Assembly (NCBI GenBank): GCA_964596345.1 | Contig: CAZQSZ010000007.1 | Span: 248,001 to 312,000 of the forward strand | From: CADEDV01 sp964596345 | GTDB lineage: Bacteria; Bacteroidota; Bacteroidia; Chitinophagales; Chitinophagaceae | Length of the DNA stretch: 64,000 nt | Direction of reading: 5' to 3' | Shown: in pieces, positions 17,717-26,014 of the stretch | Position numbering within the stretch: the stretch's first letter is position 1 | How the letters are laid out: the number at the start of each line of letters is the position of its first letter | Notes under the pieces: generated by a model | The model's database searches: none | The model's input: only the letters and a program-made list of their open reading frames with translations | Told to the model about the DNA's origin: nothing | Program-made: the position numbers and the translations under genes

Positions 17717-19606
17717 TTATTTATTGAGTACGGGTAAAACAATGGAAGACGGATTTTTTGCATCATGGAAAATACGGATCAGGGCTTTTTTGAAATCAGC
17801 AGCATTGGCTTCATAGATGTTCATAAACTGCTGTGGGTTGCGGTCAGCCAGCGGGAACCAGCTGCTTTGTATTTGTATCATCAGGCGGTGTCCTTTTTTA
17901 AAGGTATGAGCCACATCCGGCAAATCGAATTTCACCGTTTCCATTTTATTAGGTTTGAAGGGTGCAGGTGTTTCAAAACTGTTCCGGTATTTGCCCCGCA
18001 TAATTTCACCACGGACCAGCATCTGGTAACCGCCCATGGGATAACTGCCCCCGGCGGTACGGCCCTGTTGCGGTATATCACCCGGGTACCTGAAATCATC
18101 AGGAAACACATCCACCAGTTTAACCACAAAATCGGCGTCTGTTCCGCTGATACTTACTTTAAGATCGGCCGTTACCACCCCGGCGAGTGTAAGATCTTCC
18201 GTTAATACATCCGTTTGAAAAGTCAGCACATCGGGTCTCCGGGAGGCAAACCGCTGGTCATCGGTCATGTATTCACGGGTGCGGCCCTGGTGTACATCTT
18301 CTGTATAAGGGACCGGGTGGGATGGGTCGCTGGTATATTCAGCATAACTTTCTTTCCCTGTTGGGGCAGACCAGGATAACTGACCATTGGCGGCTAAGAA
18401 TATATTTTTTGAAACAGCATCCGCAGGCGGCCATTGGGCTAATTTCTTCCATTGATTTTCGCCGCTGAAAAAGATCGTTGCTTCTGCTAATGATTGCAGG
18501 TCACCTTTTCCTTTCAGGTAATAATTAAAGAAGGGTATCTCAATATTATTCTGGTACCAATGTGCGGTATTAGCACCAAACCTCGCATTACCGAGGAAGC
18601 TACCATCACCCGAAGACCATTGCCCGTGATACCAGGGTCCCATTACAATTTTATTATTCGCACCGGGATTTTGTTGTTCGATCGCTTTATACAAATTCCA
18701 GGCACCATAACAATCTTCCGCATCAAACAAACCACCTACAACCAGCATGGCCGGTTTTACATTATACATGGAGCGACGGGCATCCCGGGCCTGCCACCAG
18801 GCATCATAGTTGGGGTGTGCATACATATCTTTCCAGAACCGGATACTGTCACCCATGTATTCTGCTAATTTTTTTAAGGAGCCGGCTTCGAGAAAGAATT
18901 TATAATTATCCCTGACGGTGAAATTAAAACCGGGTGAACCAACGGTGGTGGGTTTTGGTCTTGGCTTCCCAAAGCTGGAGTAAAAACCGAAACCATCTAA
19001 TTGAAAGAACGCACCGTTGTGGTGAAAATCATCGCCCATAAACCAGTCTGTAACAGGAGCCTGCGGGCTCACAGCTTTTAATGCCGGGTGACCTGATGCT
19101 GCGGCCATGGTGGAATAGAAACCAGGGTAGGAGATGCCAAACACACCTACATTACCATTATTGTTGGGAAGATTCTTTACCATCCAGTCAATTGCATCAT
19201 AGGTATCGCTGGCTTCATCAATGTCATTACCGGTTTTGTTTTTATTGAACGGACGGACATCTTCAAATTCGCCTTCACTCATCCAGCGGCCCCGCACATC
19301 CTGCACCACGATGATATAATTTTCACGGGCATAGTATTTCCAGTGCCGTTCCCATAAACGGGGAGAGAAATCTTTCCCGTAAGGAGCACAGGAATACGGT
19401 GTTCTTGTTACCAGGATCGGGTGCTTTTCAGTTTTGTCGTTGGGTATATAAATGGCTGTAAACAGCCTGATCCCATCCCGCATGGGTATATACTGTTCCA
19501 GTTTGGTATAATTCTCTTTGATCCAGGCCGAATCCTGCGGATCAGTTTGAGCAATTACGAACAGAACGGAAAATAATAAAAGAAGGGAGCTGATAAATTT
19601 CTTCAT
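17717..19606 (-). CDS. Secreted CocE/NonD-type serine hydrolase (X-Pro dipeptidyl-peptidase S15 family)
   Basis: The frame reaches 19654, but the signal peptide MKKFISSLLLLFSVLFVIAQ starts at the ATG at 19606 (629 aa). The alpha/beta-hydrolase nucleophile is in GVFGISYPGF (Ser about 159). The N-terminal part shows YIPMRDGIRLFTAIYIPND and QDVRGRWMSEGEFED, both typical of S15/CocE proteins. The C-terminal jelly-roll domain (about 400-629) includes GRTREYMTDDQRFASRRPDV and FKKGHRLMIQIQSSWFPL. Members act as acyl, ester or alpha-amino-acid hydrolases, and the substrate here cannot be fixed. It precedes the GH20 gene with a 5-base gap. Confidence 0.92.
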   Translation of the reverse strand: MKKFISSLLLLFSVLFVIAQTDPQDSAWIKENYTKLEQYIPMRDGIRLFTAIYIPNDKTEKHPILVTRTPYSCAPYGKDFSPRLWERHWKYYARENYIIVVQDVRGRWMSEGEFEDVRPFNKNKTGNDIDEASDTYDAIDWMVKNLPNNNGNVGVFGISYPGFYSTMAAASGHPALKAVSPQAPVTDWFMGDDFHHNGAFFQLDGFGFYSSFGKPRPKPTTVGSPGFNFTVRDNYKFFLEAGSLKKLAEYMGDSIRFWKDMYAHPNYDAWWQARDARRSMYNVKPAMLVVGGLFDAEDCYGAWNLYKAIEQQNPGANNKIVMGPWYHGQWSSGDGSFLGNARFGANTAHWYQNNIEIPFFNYYLKGKGDLQSLAEATIFFSGENQWKKLAQWPPADAVSKNIFLAANGQLSWSAPTGKESYAEYTSDPSHPVPYTEDVHQGRTREYMTDDQRFASRRPDVLTFQTDVLTEDLTLAGVVTADLKVSISGTDADFVVKLVDVFPDDFRYPGDIPQQGRTAGGSYPMGGYQMLVRGEIMRGKYRNSFETPAPFKPNKMETVKFDLPDVAHTFKKGHRLMIQIQSSWFPLADRNPQQFMNIYEANAADFKKALIRIFHDAKNPSSIVLPVLNK

Positions 19607-19665
19607 GCGGGATGATTTTGAAAGTTTAAATTTACTGATTCTCTGTTCACCCACATTACTATTTT

Positions 19666-20154
19666 ATGACAGCCAATGAAGAATTGATCAGTCGTTTTTA
19701 TACCTCCTTTGGGCAACGGGATTTCAAGAGCATGAATGATTGCTATAGCGACGATATTGTTTTCAGCGACCCGGCATTTGGCATGTTGCAGGGTGACGAA
19801 GTGAAGGCCATGTGGGAAATGCTTTGCAGCAATGGCAAGGACCTGGTGGTGACTTTTTCCAATATACATGCATTGGATGAAGAATACTATACCTGTAACT
19901 GGGTGGCGAAATATACCTTTTCAAAAACGGGTAAGAAAGTAGTCAATTATATCAAAGCCCATATGCGGATCAAAGACGGTAAGATCGTTGAGCATAGCGA
20001 TGCTTTCAAGTTAAGTAAATGGGCAGCACAGGCACTGGGCTGGAAAGGCGAATTCTTTGGCTGGATGAACTGGTTTAAAAGAAAAGTACAGAACAATGCG
20101 AGAAAAAGCCTTTTTACATTTATGGAGAAAAAAAATATCCCCCCAAGTCACTAA
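19666..20154 (+). CDS. SnoaL/NTF2-like protein
   Basis: A 162-aa cytosolic protein of the cone-shaped NTF2 fold. The N-terminal helix and strand pattern is ELISRFYTSFGQRDFKSMND, followed by CYSDDIVFSDPAFG and a C-terminal sheet HMRIKDGKIVEHSDAF. This superfamily includes ketosteroid isomerase-like enzymes, polyketide cyclases and many binding proteins, so no reaction can be assigned. It diverges from the S15 hydrolase gene with a 59-base gap and has no operon partner. Confidence 0.85.
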   Translation: MTANEELISRFYTSFGQRDFKSMNDCYSDDIVFSDPAFGMLQGDEVKAMWEMLCSNGKDLVVTFSNIHALDEEYYTCNWVAKYTFSKTGKKVVNYIKAHMRIKDGKIVEHSDAFKLSKWAAQALGWKGEFFGWMNWFKRKVQNNARKSLFTFMEKKNIPPSH

Positions 20155-20169
20155 CTACAAGATGATTTT

Positions 20170-20194
20170 CTTTGTGTTCTCCGTGTCTTTGTGG
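20170..20194. repeat. CTTTGTG/CTCCGTG intergenic repeat
   Basis: Three related words (CTTTGTG, CTCCGTG, CTTTGTG) follow one another at 8 to 9 base steps in the short gap between converging genes. Similar runs occur between genes in many unrelated genomes. No coding role is seen. Confidence 0.4.
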
Positions 20195-20201
20195 GATAGT
20201 A

Positions 20202-21077
20202 CTAATCTTCCAATATTCCAAACTTACCTGCACTCACGTCGGAAATAGCCTGTTCCACTTCTTCCCAGGTATTCATCAGGAAGGGACCGTACTGGGCAAT
20301 CGGCTCATTGATCGGCTCCCCGGATAAGATAAGAACAATGGTATCTTCGGTTGCTTCGATACTAATTTCTTCTCCCTCATTTTTGAACAATACAAAATGA
20401 TCAGTAGCTACTGAACTGCCGTTGATCAACGTTGTTCCTTCCACTACCAGCATTCCTGTATTATAGTGCGAAGGGAATTTGAAATCAGCACTTGCTCCTT
20501 TTTTCAACCGTGCATTATACACATGAACAGGAGTAAAAGTGGAAGCGGGACCTTTCAGATCCTGGTATTCTCCTGCAATTAATTCAATAAAGCTCTTTCC
20601 ATCTCCTAACAAGTAGCGGCTCATTTTATCATTACTGATTTCCTGGTATTTGGGAGCTGTCATCTTATATTTAGCAGGCAGGTTCACCCACAACTGCACC
20701 ATCTGGAATAAGCCACCGGCCTTGCTGTAGGATTCTTCATGATATTCTTTATGCAATAAGCCGGAAGCTGCTGTCATCCATTGTACATCGCCTTCACCAA
20801 TGACCCCGCTGTTGCCTGCACTGTCGTGATGGGCAATGCGGCCATGATAAGCAATGGTAACTGTTTCAAAGCCCCGGTGCGGATGTACGCCAACACCCCT
20901 CAGTTTATCAGATGGAGAGAAGTCAACTTTGGAGCCATAGTCCATTAAAAAGAATGGGCTCATTCTTTTTTTATCAATTCTGCCGCCGGGAAAAAAGCCA
21001 TGTACCCGGAATCCATCGCCCACCATATGCGGAGGGGGTGGAGCAATGATTGCTTCTATTGTTTTCCTGTTGCTCAT
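20202..21077 (-). CDS. Pirin family protein (cupin), long form
   Basis: A 291-aa double cupin. The N-terminal metal-site motif GVHPHRGFETVTIAYHGRI supplies His ligands, with a further His in GNSGVIGEGDVQWMTAASGL and following residues. The C-terminal cupin includes VHVYNARLKKGASADFKFP. Bacterial pirins act as quercetin dioxygenases or regulators of metabolic enzymes, and the role here is open. It is 10 bases downstream of a second, shorter pirin, and both have a strong Shine-Dalgarno sequence. An FMN reductase gene lies upstream on the same strand, suggesting a redox or electrophile-response unit. Confidence 0.93.
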   Translation of the reverse strand: MSNRKTIEAIIAPPPPHMVGDGFRVHGFFPGGRIDKKRMSPFFLMDYGSKVDFSPSDKLRGVGVHPHRGFETVTIAYHGRIAHHDSAGNSGVIGEGDVQWMTAASGLLHKEYHEESYSKAGGLFQMVQLWVNLPAKYKMTAPKYQEISNDKMSRYLLGDGKSFIELIAGEYQDLKGPASTFTPVHVYNARLKKGASADFKFPSHYNTGMLVVEGTTLINGSSVATDHFVLFKNEGEEISIEATEDTIVLILSGEPINEPIAQYGPFLMNTWEEVEQAISDVSAGKFGILED

Positions 21078-21082
21078 ATAAA

Positions 21083-21088
21083 CTCCTT
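21083..21088 (-). promoter_or_regulatory. Shine-Dalgarno site of the long pirin
   Basis: AAGGAG lies 5 bases before the ATG at 21077. Such a strong site is unusual in this window, where most starts have none. The short pirin has the same hexamer at the same spacing. Confidence 0.7.
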
Positions 21089-21801
21089 TATTTTACCGGT
21101 ACTTCCATTAATAATAATTCTGCATCACTGTCTGCATTGATCTCCAGTGTATCGGTTTCGGTGATGCCTATGCCATCTCTTCTGTTCAATGATTGCCCGT
21201 TGATGGTAACATCTCCTTCGATGACAAATGCATAAACACCATTGCTGCTGTTTTTTAGTGCATAGCGGGTGCTGAAACCTTTATCCAGCTTACCCAAACT
21301 GAACCAGGCATCCTGGTGGATCTGCACACCGCCGTCAGCGGTACCGAGAGGAGATACGACTGTTAGCAGTTTATTATGCTTATCCTTATCAGCAAATGTC
21401 TGCTGATCATAGCGGGGTTCAACATTTTTTACTTTCGGGAAGATCCAGACCTGGAAAAATTTTACTTCTTTGTCATGGTTCTTGTTTTTTTCAGAATGCC
21501 GGATACCAGTTCCTGCACTCATCACCTGCACATCGCCCTGCCTGATCACCTGTTTGTTGCCCATGCTGTCCTGGTGTTCCAGGTCACCGGAGGTGGGGAT
21601 CGAAATAATTTCCATATTATCATGCGGGTGAGCACCAAAGCCCATACCGGCAGCAACCGAGTCATCATTCAATACCCGCAAGGCACCAAAATGAACTCTT
21701 TCAGGATCATGATAACCACCAAAACTGAATGTGTGGTAAGAATCTAACCATCCGTGGTTGGCGTGGCCTCTTGTATGGGCCTTGTGAAGAACGGTTTTCA
21801 T
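21088..21801 (-). CDS. Pirin family protein (cupin), short form
   Basis: A 237-aa pirin of the YhhW type. The start MKTVLHKAHTRGHANHGWLD and HTFSFGGYHDPERVHFGALR are family hallmarks. Metal ligands lie in MGFGAHPHDNMEIISI and in the downstream SAGTGIRHSEKN segment. YhhW-like members have quercetinase activity in vitro. It overlaps the start-proximal signals of the long pirin and is its immediate operon partner. The two share the cupin fold but differ in length and in the C-terminal domain, so they are old paralogues rather than a recent duplication. Confidence 0.93.
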   Translation of the reverse strand: MKTVLHKAHTRGHANHGWLDSYHTFSFGGYHDPERVHFGALRVLNDDSVAAGMGFGAHPHDNMEIISIPTSGDLEHQDSMGNKQVIRQGDVQVMSAGTGIRHSEKNKNHDKEVKFFQVWIFPKVKNVEPRYDQQTFADKDKHNKLLTVVSPLGTADGGVQIHQDAWFSLGKLDKGFSTRYALKNSSNGVYAFVIEGDVTINGQSLNRRDGIGITETDTLEINADSDAELLLMEVPVK

Positions 21802-21806
21802 AAAAA

Positions 21807-21812
21807 CTCCTT
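21807..21812 (-). promoter_or_regulatory. Shine-Dalgarno site of the short pirin, with upstream hairpin
   Basis: AAGGAG lies 5 bases before the ATG at 21801. Just upstream is a 7-bp hairpin, TCCTCCA/TGGAGGA at 21816-21834, which separates the FMN reductase gene from the pirins. No T-run follows, so it is not a clear terminator. Confidence 0.6.
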
Positions 21813-21848
21813 TTGTCCTCCAATAACTGGAGGATGTATTTAATTAAA

Positions 21849-22406
21849 TCAAGCGGTTACTTTTTCTTCCACCAGTTTTTCTGATAACCAGAGAAATTCA
21901 GTGATAAAATTATGCACTGCATTGCCGAACGATTCGTCCAGCAGCTCACCATCGGGGCCGAATTTTTTATCTACTGCCGGTGTGACCAGCATATAAGGCG
22001 AAGCTACACCGAATAAGGCAGGTATGAGTTGCAGCAATTGCTGTGAAGCTCGCATGCCACCCATGGCGCCGGGCGAAGCAGTTACGATACCAAATGGCTT
22101 GTGATGCTGTTTTGGAAAATGATCCAGCATATTTTTCATAGCAGGTGAGTAGCTGCCATTGTACTCCGGGGTAACCAATATAAAAGCATCAGCTTCAAAT
22201 ACCCGTTGTGCCAGTGGCTGTAATTCCACCGGTGCTTTTTCGGGGGTTACCCAAACAGATTGAACAGGAGGTACCGACCAATCCTTCATGTCAATAATAT
22301 CCACTTCATGCGCCGTGTTTTGAGAAATCCAGTTTTTCAGGTGTAACGCTACCCGGCGGGTAACACTGTTGATCCTGGGGCTTCCTGATATAATTTCAAT
22401 TTTCAT
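21849..22406 (-). CDS. NADPH-dependent FMN reductase family protein
   Basis: The ATG at 22406 gives MKIEIISGSPRINSVTRRVA, the proper start of the flavodoxin-like fold with the phosphate-binding loop SGSPR. The in-frame start at 22427 adds 7 unlikely residues. The protein has 185 aa. PEYNGSYSPAMKNMLDHF (about residues 80-97) is the FMN-binding and dimer-contact segment, and SPGAMGGMRA follows. These proteins reduce FMN, quinones or chromate at NADPH cost. It lies upstream of two pirin genes on the same strand, so a redox stress role is plausible. Confidence 0.9.
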   Translation of the reverse strand: MKIEIISGSPRINSVTRRVALHLKNWISQNTAHEVDIIDMKDWSVPPVQSVWVTPEKAPVELQPLAQRVFEADAFILVTPEYNGSYSPAMKNMLDHFPKQHHKPFGIVTASPGAMGGMRASQQLLQLIPALFGVASPYMLVTPAVDKKFGPDGELLDESFGNAVHNFITEFLWLSEKLVEEKVTA

Positions 22407-22527
22407 TTTTCTTGTTTTATAAAGCAAAGGTATATAATCAATGTTTAAACATCAAATTTTTATTCTTATGGCTTTGTTAAGCTTATTGCCGCCTGTGCAT
22501 AAATAAAGAAGGCCTGTGCTTCCATTT

Positions 22528-22559
22528 TTTGCCTGCTGAAACTGAATCCTTTAATTTCG
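22528..22559 (+). promoter_or_regulatory. Promoter of the glycosylasparaginase gene
   Basis: TTTG at 22528-22531 and TAATTTCG at 22552-22559 are separated by 20 bases, which is the Bacteroidota -33/-7 arrangement with one mismatch in the -7 box. The box ends 19 bases before the ATG at 22579. Confidence 0.65.
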
Positions 22560-22578
22560 GAGGATATAACAGGTAAAC

Positions 22579-23640
22579 ATGTTTAACAGGAGAAAGTTCA
22601 TTCAATCGTCGGCCTTTGGCTCTATAGGTTTATTGCTGGGTAAAGCTGCTTCAGCTTCCGGGGAAGCGGTTACTATTAAAGGAAAACCAGTGGTGATCTC
22701 CACTTGGGATGCCGGCCTCGCTGCCAATAAAGCTGCCTGGGAGGTATTGGGAAAAGGAGGAAGGGCATTGGATGCGGTTGAGAAAGGAGTAATGGTGACC
22801 GAGGCTTCAAAGAATTGTTGTGTAGGACTCGGGGCCAATCCTGACCGGGATGGGTTTGTAACACTGGATGCCTGTATCATGGATGAATTTTCTAATTGCG
22901 GGAGTGTGGCTTTTTTAGAACGGATCAAACACCCGGTTGCCGTGGCGAGAAGAGTGATGGAAAAAACACCGCATGTAATGCTGGTGGGTAGCGGGGCACA
23001 GCAATTTGCTGTTGCGGAAGGGTTCCCCCTGGAGGAACAAAAGCTTTCACCGGAAGCGCAGATCAATTATGAGAACTGGTTAAAAAATTCGCAGTACAAA
23101 CCACCGGCAATAAATGTAGAAAACCAGCCTGTCCGTCAAGCTGGTAAAGAAGGGCATGGGCCTTTTGCCCCGGCCAGGCTGGATAGTGGCGAATGGAACC
23201 ATGATACCATCGGCATGGTGGCCATGGATACGAATGGAAACCTGAGCGGTAGTTGTACCACCAGCGGGGCCGGTTTTAAAATGAGGGGTCGTTTGGGCGA
23301 TTCGCCCATTATTGGTGCCGGCTTGTTTGTCGATAATGAAGTGGGCGCCTGCACGGCAACCGGGCAGGGTGAAGATGTGATAAGAGTGGCAGGTTCTCAT
23401 TCCGTGGTGGAACTGATGCGCCAGGGATTATCACCCGAAGCAGCCTGTAAAAAAGTGATCGAACGAATTGTAAAGATCAAGAAGGAAAAAGCAAGAGATA
23501 TCCAGGTGGCTTTCCTTGCCTTAAACAAAAAGGGGCAGGTGGGGGCTTATGCCATTCACCCCGGTTTCAGCTTTGCAATCAAGAACGGAACCAGGGAGGA
23601 ATTGGTAAAAGCGAAATTTGTAATGCCTAAGCCCCTCTAA
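22579..23640 (+). CDS. N4-(beta-N-acetylglucosaminyl)-L-asparaginase (glycosylasparaginase)
   Basis: A 353-aa Ntn-hydrolase that splits the GlcNAc-Asn bond left after glycoprotein breakdown. A Tat-like signal (NRRKFIQSSAFGSIGLLLGK) indicates export. The autoprocessing site and nucleophile Thr lie in NHDTIGMVAMD (about residue 215), followed by GNLSGSCTTSG. Around residue 250, GDSPIIGAGLFVD and GACTATGQGEDVIR complete the substrate pocket. The precursor is expected to self-cleave into alpha and beta chains. It precedes cutC on the same strand. With the GH20 hexosaminidase and the NagB fusion nearby, it fits a GlcNAc-salvage theme. Confidence 0.93.
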   Translation: MFNRRKFIQSSAFGSIGLLLGKAASASGEAVTIKGKPVVISTWDAGLAANKAAWEVLGKGGRALDAVEKGVMVTEASKNCCVGLGANPDRDGFVTLDACIMDEFSNCGSVAFLERIKHPVAVARRVMEKTPHVMLVGSGAQQFAVAEGFPLEEQKLSPEAQINYENWLKNSQYKPPAINVENQPVRQAGKEGHGPFAPARLDSGEWNHDTIGMVAMDTNGNLSGSCTTSGAGFKMRGRLGDSPIIGAGLFVDNEVGACTATGQGEDVIRVAGSHSVVELMRQGLSPEAACKKVIERIVKIKKEKARDIQVAFLALNKKGQVGAYAIHPGFSFAIKNGTREELVKAKFVMPKPL

Positions 23641-23641
23641 A

Positions 23642-23657
23642 TCTGCCTGGCGGCAGA
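23642..23657. repeat. TCTGCC/GGCAGA hairpin between two genes
   Basis: A 6-bp stem with a 4-base loop lies immediately after the glycosylasparaginase stop codon. Similar GCCTGCC-type hairpins are common between Bacteroidota genes. There is no T-run, so it is probably a repeat unit or mRNA end rather than a full terminator. Confidence 0.4.
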
Positions 23658-23705
23658 CAGGTCTCCCATCAAAGGAAGACATCACTTCTTAATTTGATAA
23701 TTACT

Positions 23706-24443
23706 ATGGAACAGGTAAAGTATAGCATAGAAATAGCTACTTCCGATTTTGAAACAACAAAGTCGGCTGTGGAAGGTGGTGCAGACCGGATAGAACTCTG
23801 TGCCAACTTAGCGGAAGGCGGAACGACACCATCTTACGGAACAATCATACAATGCAGGGAAGCTTTCTCCGTCCAGTTATTTCCGATCATCCGGCCCAGG
23901 GGCGGTGATTTTTTATATACAGAGGAAGAATATTCCATCATGCTGAAAGAAGTAAAACTCTGCAAAGAGCTGGGTTGCGATGGTGTGGTGATTGGTTTAT
24001 TAAACAGCGATGGAGGTATTGATATAAAAAGAACAGCGGCGTTGGTAGAGGTCGCCTACCCCTTAGGCGTTACGTTTCACCGGGCTTTTGACCGTTGCAG
24101 CAATCCCTTTGAAGCGTTGGAACAACTGGTGGAGATTGGCTGCGAACGGATACTGACTTCGGGACAACAACCGGCTGCACCAGGGGGTATTGACTTAATA
24201 AAAGAGTTGAATCAGAGAGGTGCTGGTCGCATTATTATCATGCCGGGAAGTGGTGTACGAAAGGAGAATATCAAAATGCTGGCTGAAAAAACAGGGTGTA
24301 CGGAATTTCATTCTTCACTGAGAGAGAAAGTGAAAAGCAACATGGAATTTATTCATCCTGCCTTTGAAGATTCGGCGGAGAGTTATATGAATAATGCAAT
24401 AAGCCCCGACGAGGTCAGGGCTTTGCGTAATTCATTATCTTAA
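23706..24443 (+). CDS. cutC: CutC family protein (copper homeostasis family, TIM barrel)
   Basis: A TTG at 23694 is in frame, but the ATG at 23706 is the better start (MEQVKYSIEIATSDFETTKS), giving 245 aa. CutC signatures are GGADRIELCANLAEGGTTPS, PIIRPRGGDFLYTEEEY, GVTFHRAFDRCSNPFEALE and GCERILTSGQQPAA. The name comes from copper tolerance in E. coli, but the true activity is disputed and the fold suggests an enzyme. It follows glycosylasparaginase with a 65-base gap that contains a small GC-rich hairpin. It may therefore belong to glycan catabolism rather than copper handling. Confidence 0.92.
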   Translation: MEQVKYSIEIATSDFETTKSAVEGGADRIELCANLAEGGTTPSYGTIIQCREAFSVQLFPIIRPRGGDFLYTEEEYSIMLKEVKLCKELGCDGVVIGLLNSDGGIDIKRTAALVEVAYPLGVTFHRAFDRCSNPFEALEQLVEIGCERILTSGQQPAAPGGIDLIKELNQRGAGRIIIMPGSGVRKENIKMLAEKTGCTEFHSSLREKVKSNMEFIHPAFEDSAESYMNNAISPDEVRALRNSLS

Positions 24444-24448
24444 CCAGG

Positions 24449-25327
24449 TTAGATCTTCAGCTTCTTCATATACCTTGCATTCACTTTCGATGCTTCCGTG
24501 GAACTGCCATTGGGGTAAGCTTCCTGTTCAACAATAAAATACTCCATGCCATTGGTTTTGGCAGTTTTCAAAACACTGCTCCAGTTAATTGCACCGGTAC
24601 CCAGGTCAACGGAATTCTTTCCATTATCCGCACCAGGGGTTTTGCTCCGGTCTTTTACATGACAAAGCCGGAAACGGTTGGGATATTTCTTTAACCAGGC
24701 TTCAATATCTTCATTGGCGGCGGCCACCCAGTACATATCCAGTTCAAAATCCACCAGCGATGCATCTGTACCCTTCATCAGTACATCCTGTGGCAGTTGT
24801 CCTTCCAGGGGTTTAAAAGTATAGTCGTGGTTATGGTAAGCGAAGCGGATACCATTCTTTTTACAGATCTCGCCTTTCTGGTTGAATTCATCGGTGAATT
24901 TTTTAAAATCATCCAGCGATTTTTGGGGACCCTTCCAGGGGCAGATGAGGTATTTCATACCAATTGCAGCAGCTTCAGCCGCTTTCTTTTCAAAATCCTT
25001 ATTGATATCACAATGTGATGAGACGACGGCCATTCCAAGATCATCCATGTATTTTTTAAAATCGGTATTACTCATACCCCAGAACATACCCTGTGCTCCT
25101 TCATAACTTTCAATCTGTTTATAACCAAAAGATGAAAGCTGTTTCAAAACACCTTTCGGGTCAGTTCCTATTACATCCCGCAGGGTGTATAGCTGGATAC
25201 CGAATTTTTTGATCCTCGCTGCTTCCTCACAGGAAGAGAAAATGGACATACCGGTTAAACTGCTTAATGCAAAACCCGTGGTAACACCACCGGTAATTTT
25301 GATAAATTTTCTTCTGTTGTATTGCAT
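24449..25327 (-). CDS. Tat-exported sugar isomerase/epimerase-like TIM barrel
   Basis: A 292-aa AP-endonuclease-2-type TIM barrel, exported by the Tat pathway (NRRKFIKITGGVTTGFALSS). Hallmarks of the xylose-isomerase-like fold are KKFGIQLYTLRDVI, FAYHNHDYTF (metal ligand region) and FRLCHVKDRS, ending in EYFIVEQEAYPNGS. It is the last gene of the five-gene minus-strand arm of the sugar-oxidation locus. In related loci such barrels act on 3-keto-sugars or their enediols, which is inferred here from context. Confidence 0.88.
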   Translation of the reverse strand: MQYNRRKFIKITGGVTTGFALSSLTGMSIFSSCEEAARIKKFGIQLYTLRDVIGTDPKGVLKQLSSFGYKQIESYEGAQGMFWGMSNTDFKKYMDDLGMAVVSSHCDINKDFEKKAAEAAAIGMKYLICPWKGPQKSLDDFKKFTDEFNQKGEICKKNGIRFAYHNHDYTFKPLEGQLPQDVLMKGTDASLVDFELDMYWVAAANEDIEAWLKKYPNRFRLCHVKDRSKTPGADNGKNSVDLGTGAINWSSVLKTAKTNGMEYFIVEQEAYPNGSSTEASKVNARYMKKLKI

Positions 25328-25351
25328 CTTTCTGTTTTAAAGTGGTTAGTA

Positions 25352-25990
25352 TTATTCAGCCCAGGCTTTGTCTCCTTTGGCATAAGGGAAAGCGCCGTCA
25401 TATTTACCCGGCACCGGGATATGACGTAAGGTCTCTGTCATGCCGGTTTTTGAACTAAAGAATCCAAGCAGGGTCAGTTGTTTCATCATAGTATAATAAT
25501 GACTGGGTGTTGCTTCAAATTCTTTCTGATCCTTCCAGGGCAGTTTTTCATTTTCTGCTTTCAACGCATCCCGTTTAGGTTTATCAGCTTCGTCTCTTTT
25601 CGTATTAAACTCTTTAGCTTCCTTTTCCAGACTGACTAAGAAGTCGTGACGTTGCACCGGCGTACATTCCATAAACGATTTACCGGTTGCTTTTTTACAG
25701 GCTTCGTCTATTTGTGCTATCCCGTTCATAAAAGCAGCTTGCTGGTTTTGGGTGTAGCAGTCGGTAACCATGACCTTCATGAACTCCCCAACCTTGGCAG
25801 CTTTGGCTCCCGGGGTTGTCGTAGCGGGGATGATGGTTTCCGCCACTTCATCCAGCAGGGCAATATTTTCAGCAGTAAAACCTGCTTCGGTTTTACCCGC
25901 AGTTGTACACCCGGTTAAAAATACTTCACCGCCAATGACAACTCCACCGGTCACAACAGCGATCATTTTCAATAACTCTCTGCGATCCAT
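25352..25990 (-). CDS. Gluconate 2-dehydrogenase subunit 3-like protein (Tat-type small subunit)
   Basis: A 212-aa small subunit of membrane-bound GMC dehydrogenases. It has a twin-arginine start (MDRRELLKMIAVVTGG) and a lipobox-like Cys (VFLTGC), so it is exported folded and probably anchored. The body shows the family segments LLDEVAETIIPATTTPGAKA and KVGEFMKVMVTDCY. The neighbouring GMC flavoprotein lacks its own signal peptide, and in this family it is co-exported with the small subunit. The gap between them is 24 bases. It is probably needed for export and electron transfer of the pair. Confidence 0.92.
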   Translation of the reverse strand: MDRRELLKMIAVVTGGVVIGGEVFLTGCTTAGKTEAGFTAENIALLDEVAETIIPATTTPGAKAAKVGEFMKVMVTDCYTQNQQAAFMNGIAQIDEACKKATGKSFMECTPVQRHDFLVSLEKEAKEFNTKRDEADKPKRDALKAENEKLPWKDQKEFEATPSHYYTMMKQLTLLGFFSSKTGMTETLRHIPVPGKYDGAFPYAKGDKAWAE

Positions 25991-26014
25991 ATTAAAAGTT
26001 TTTTGCGTTAGTGT

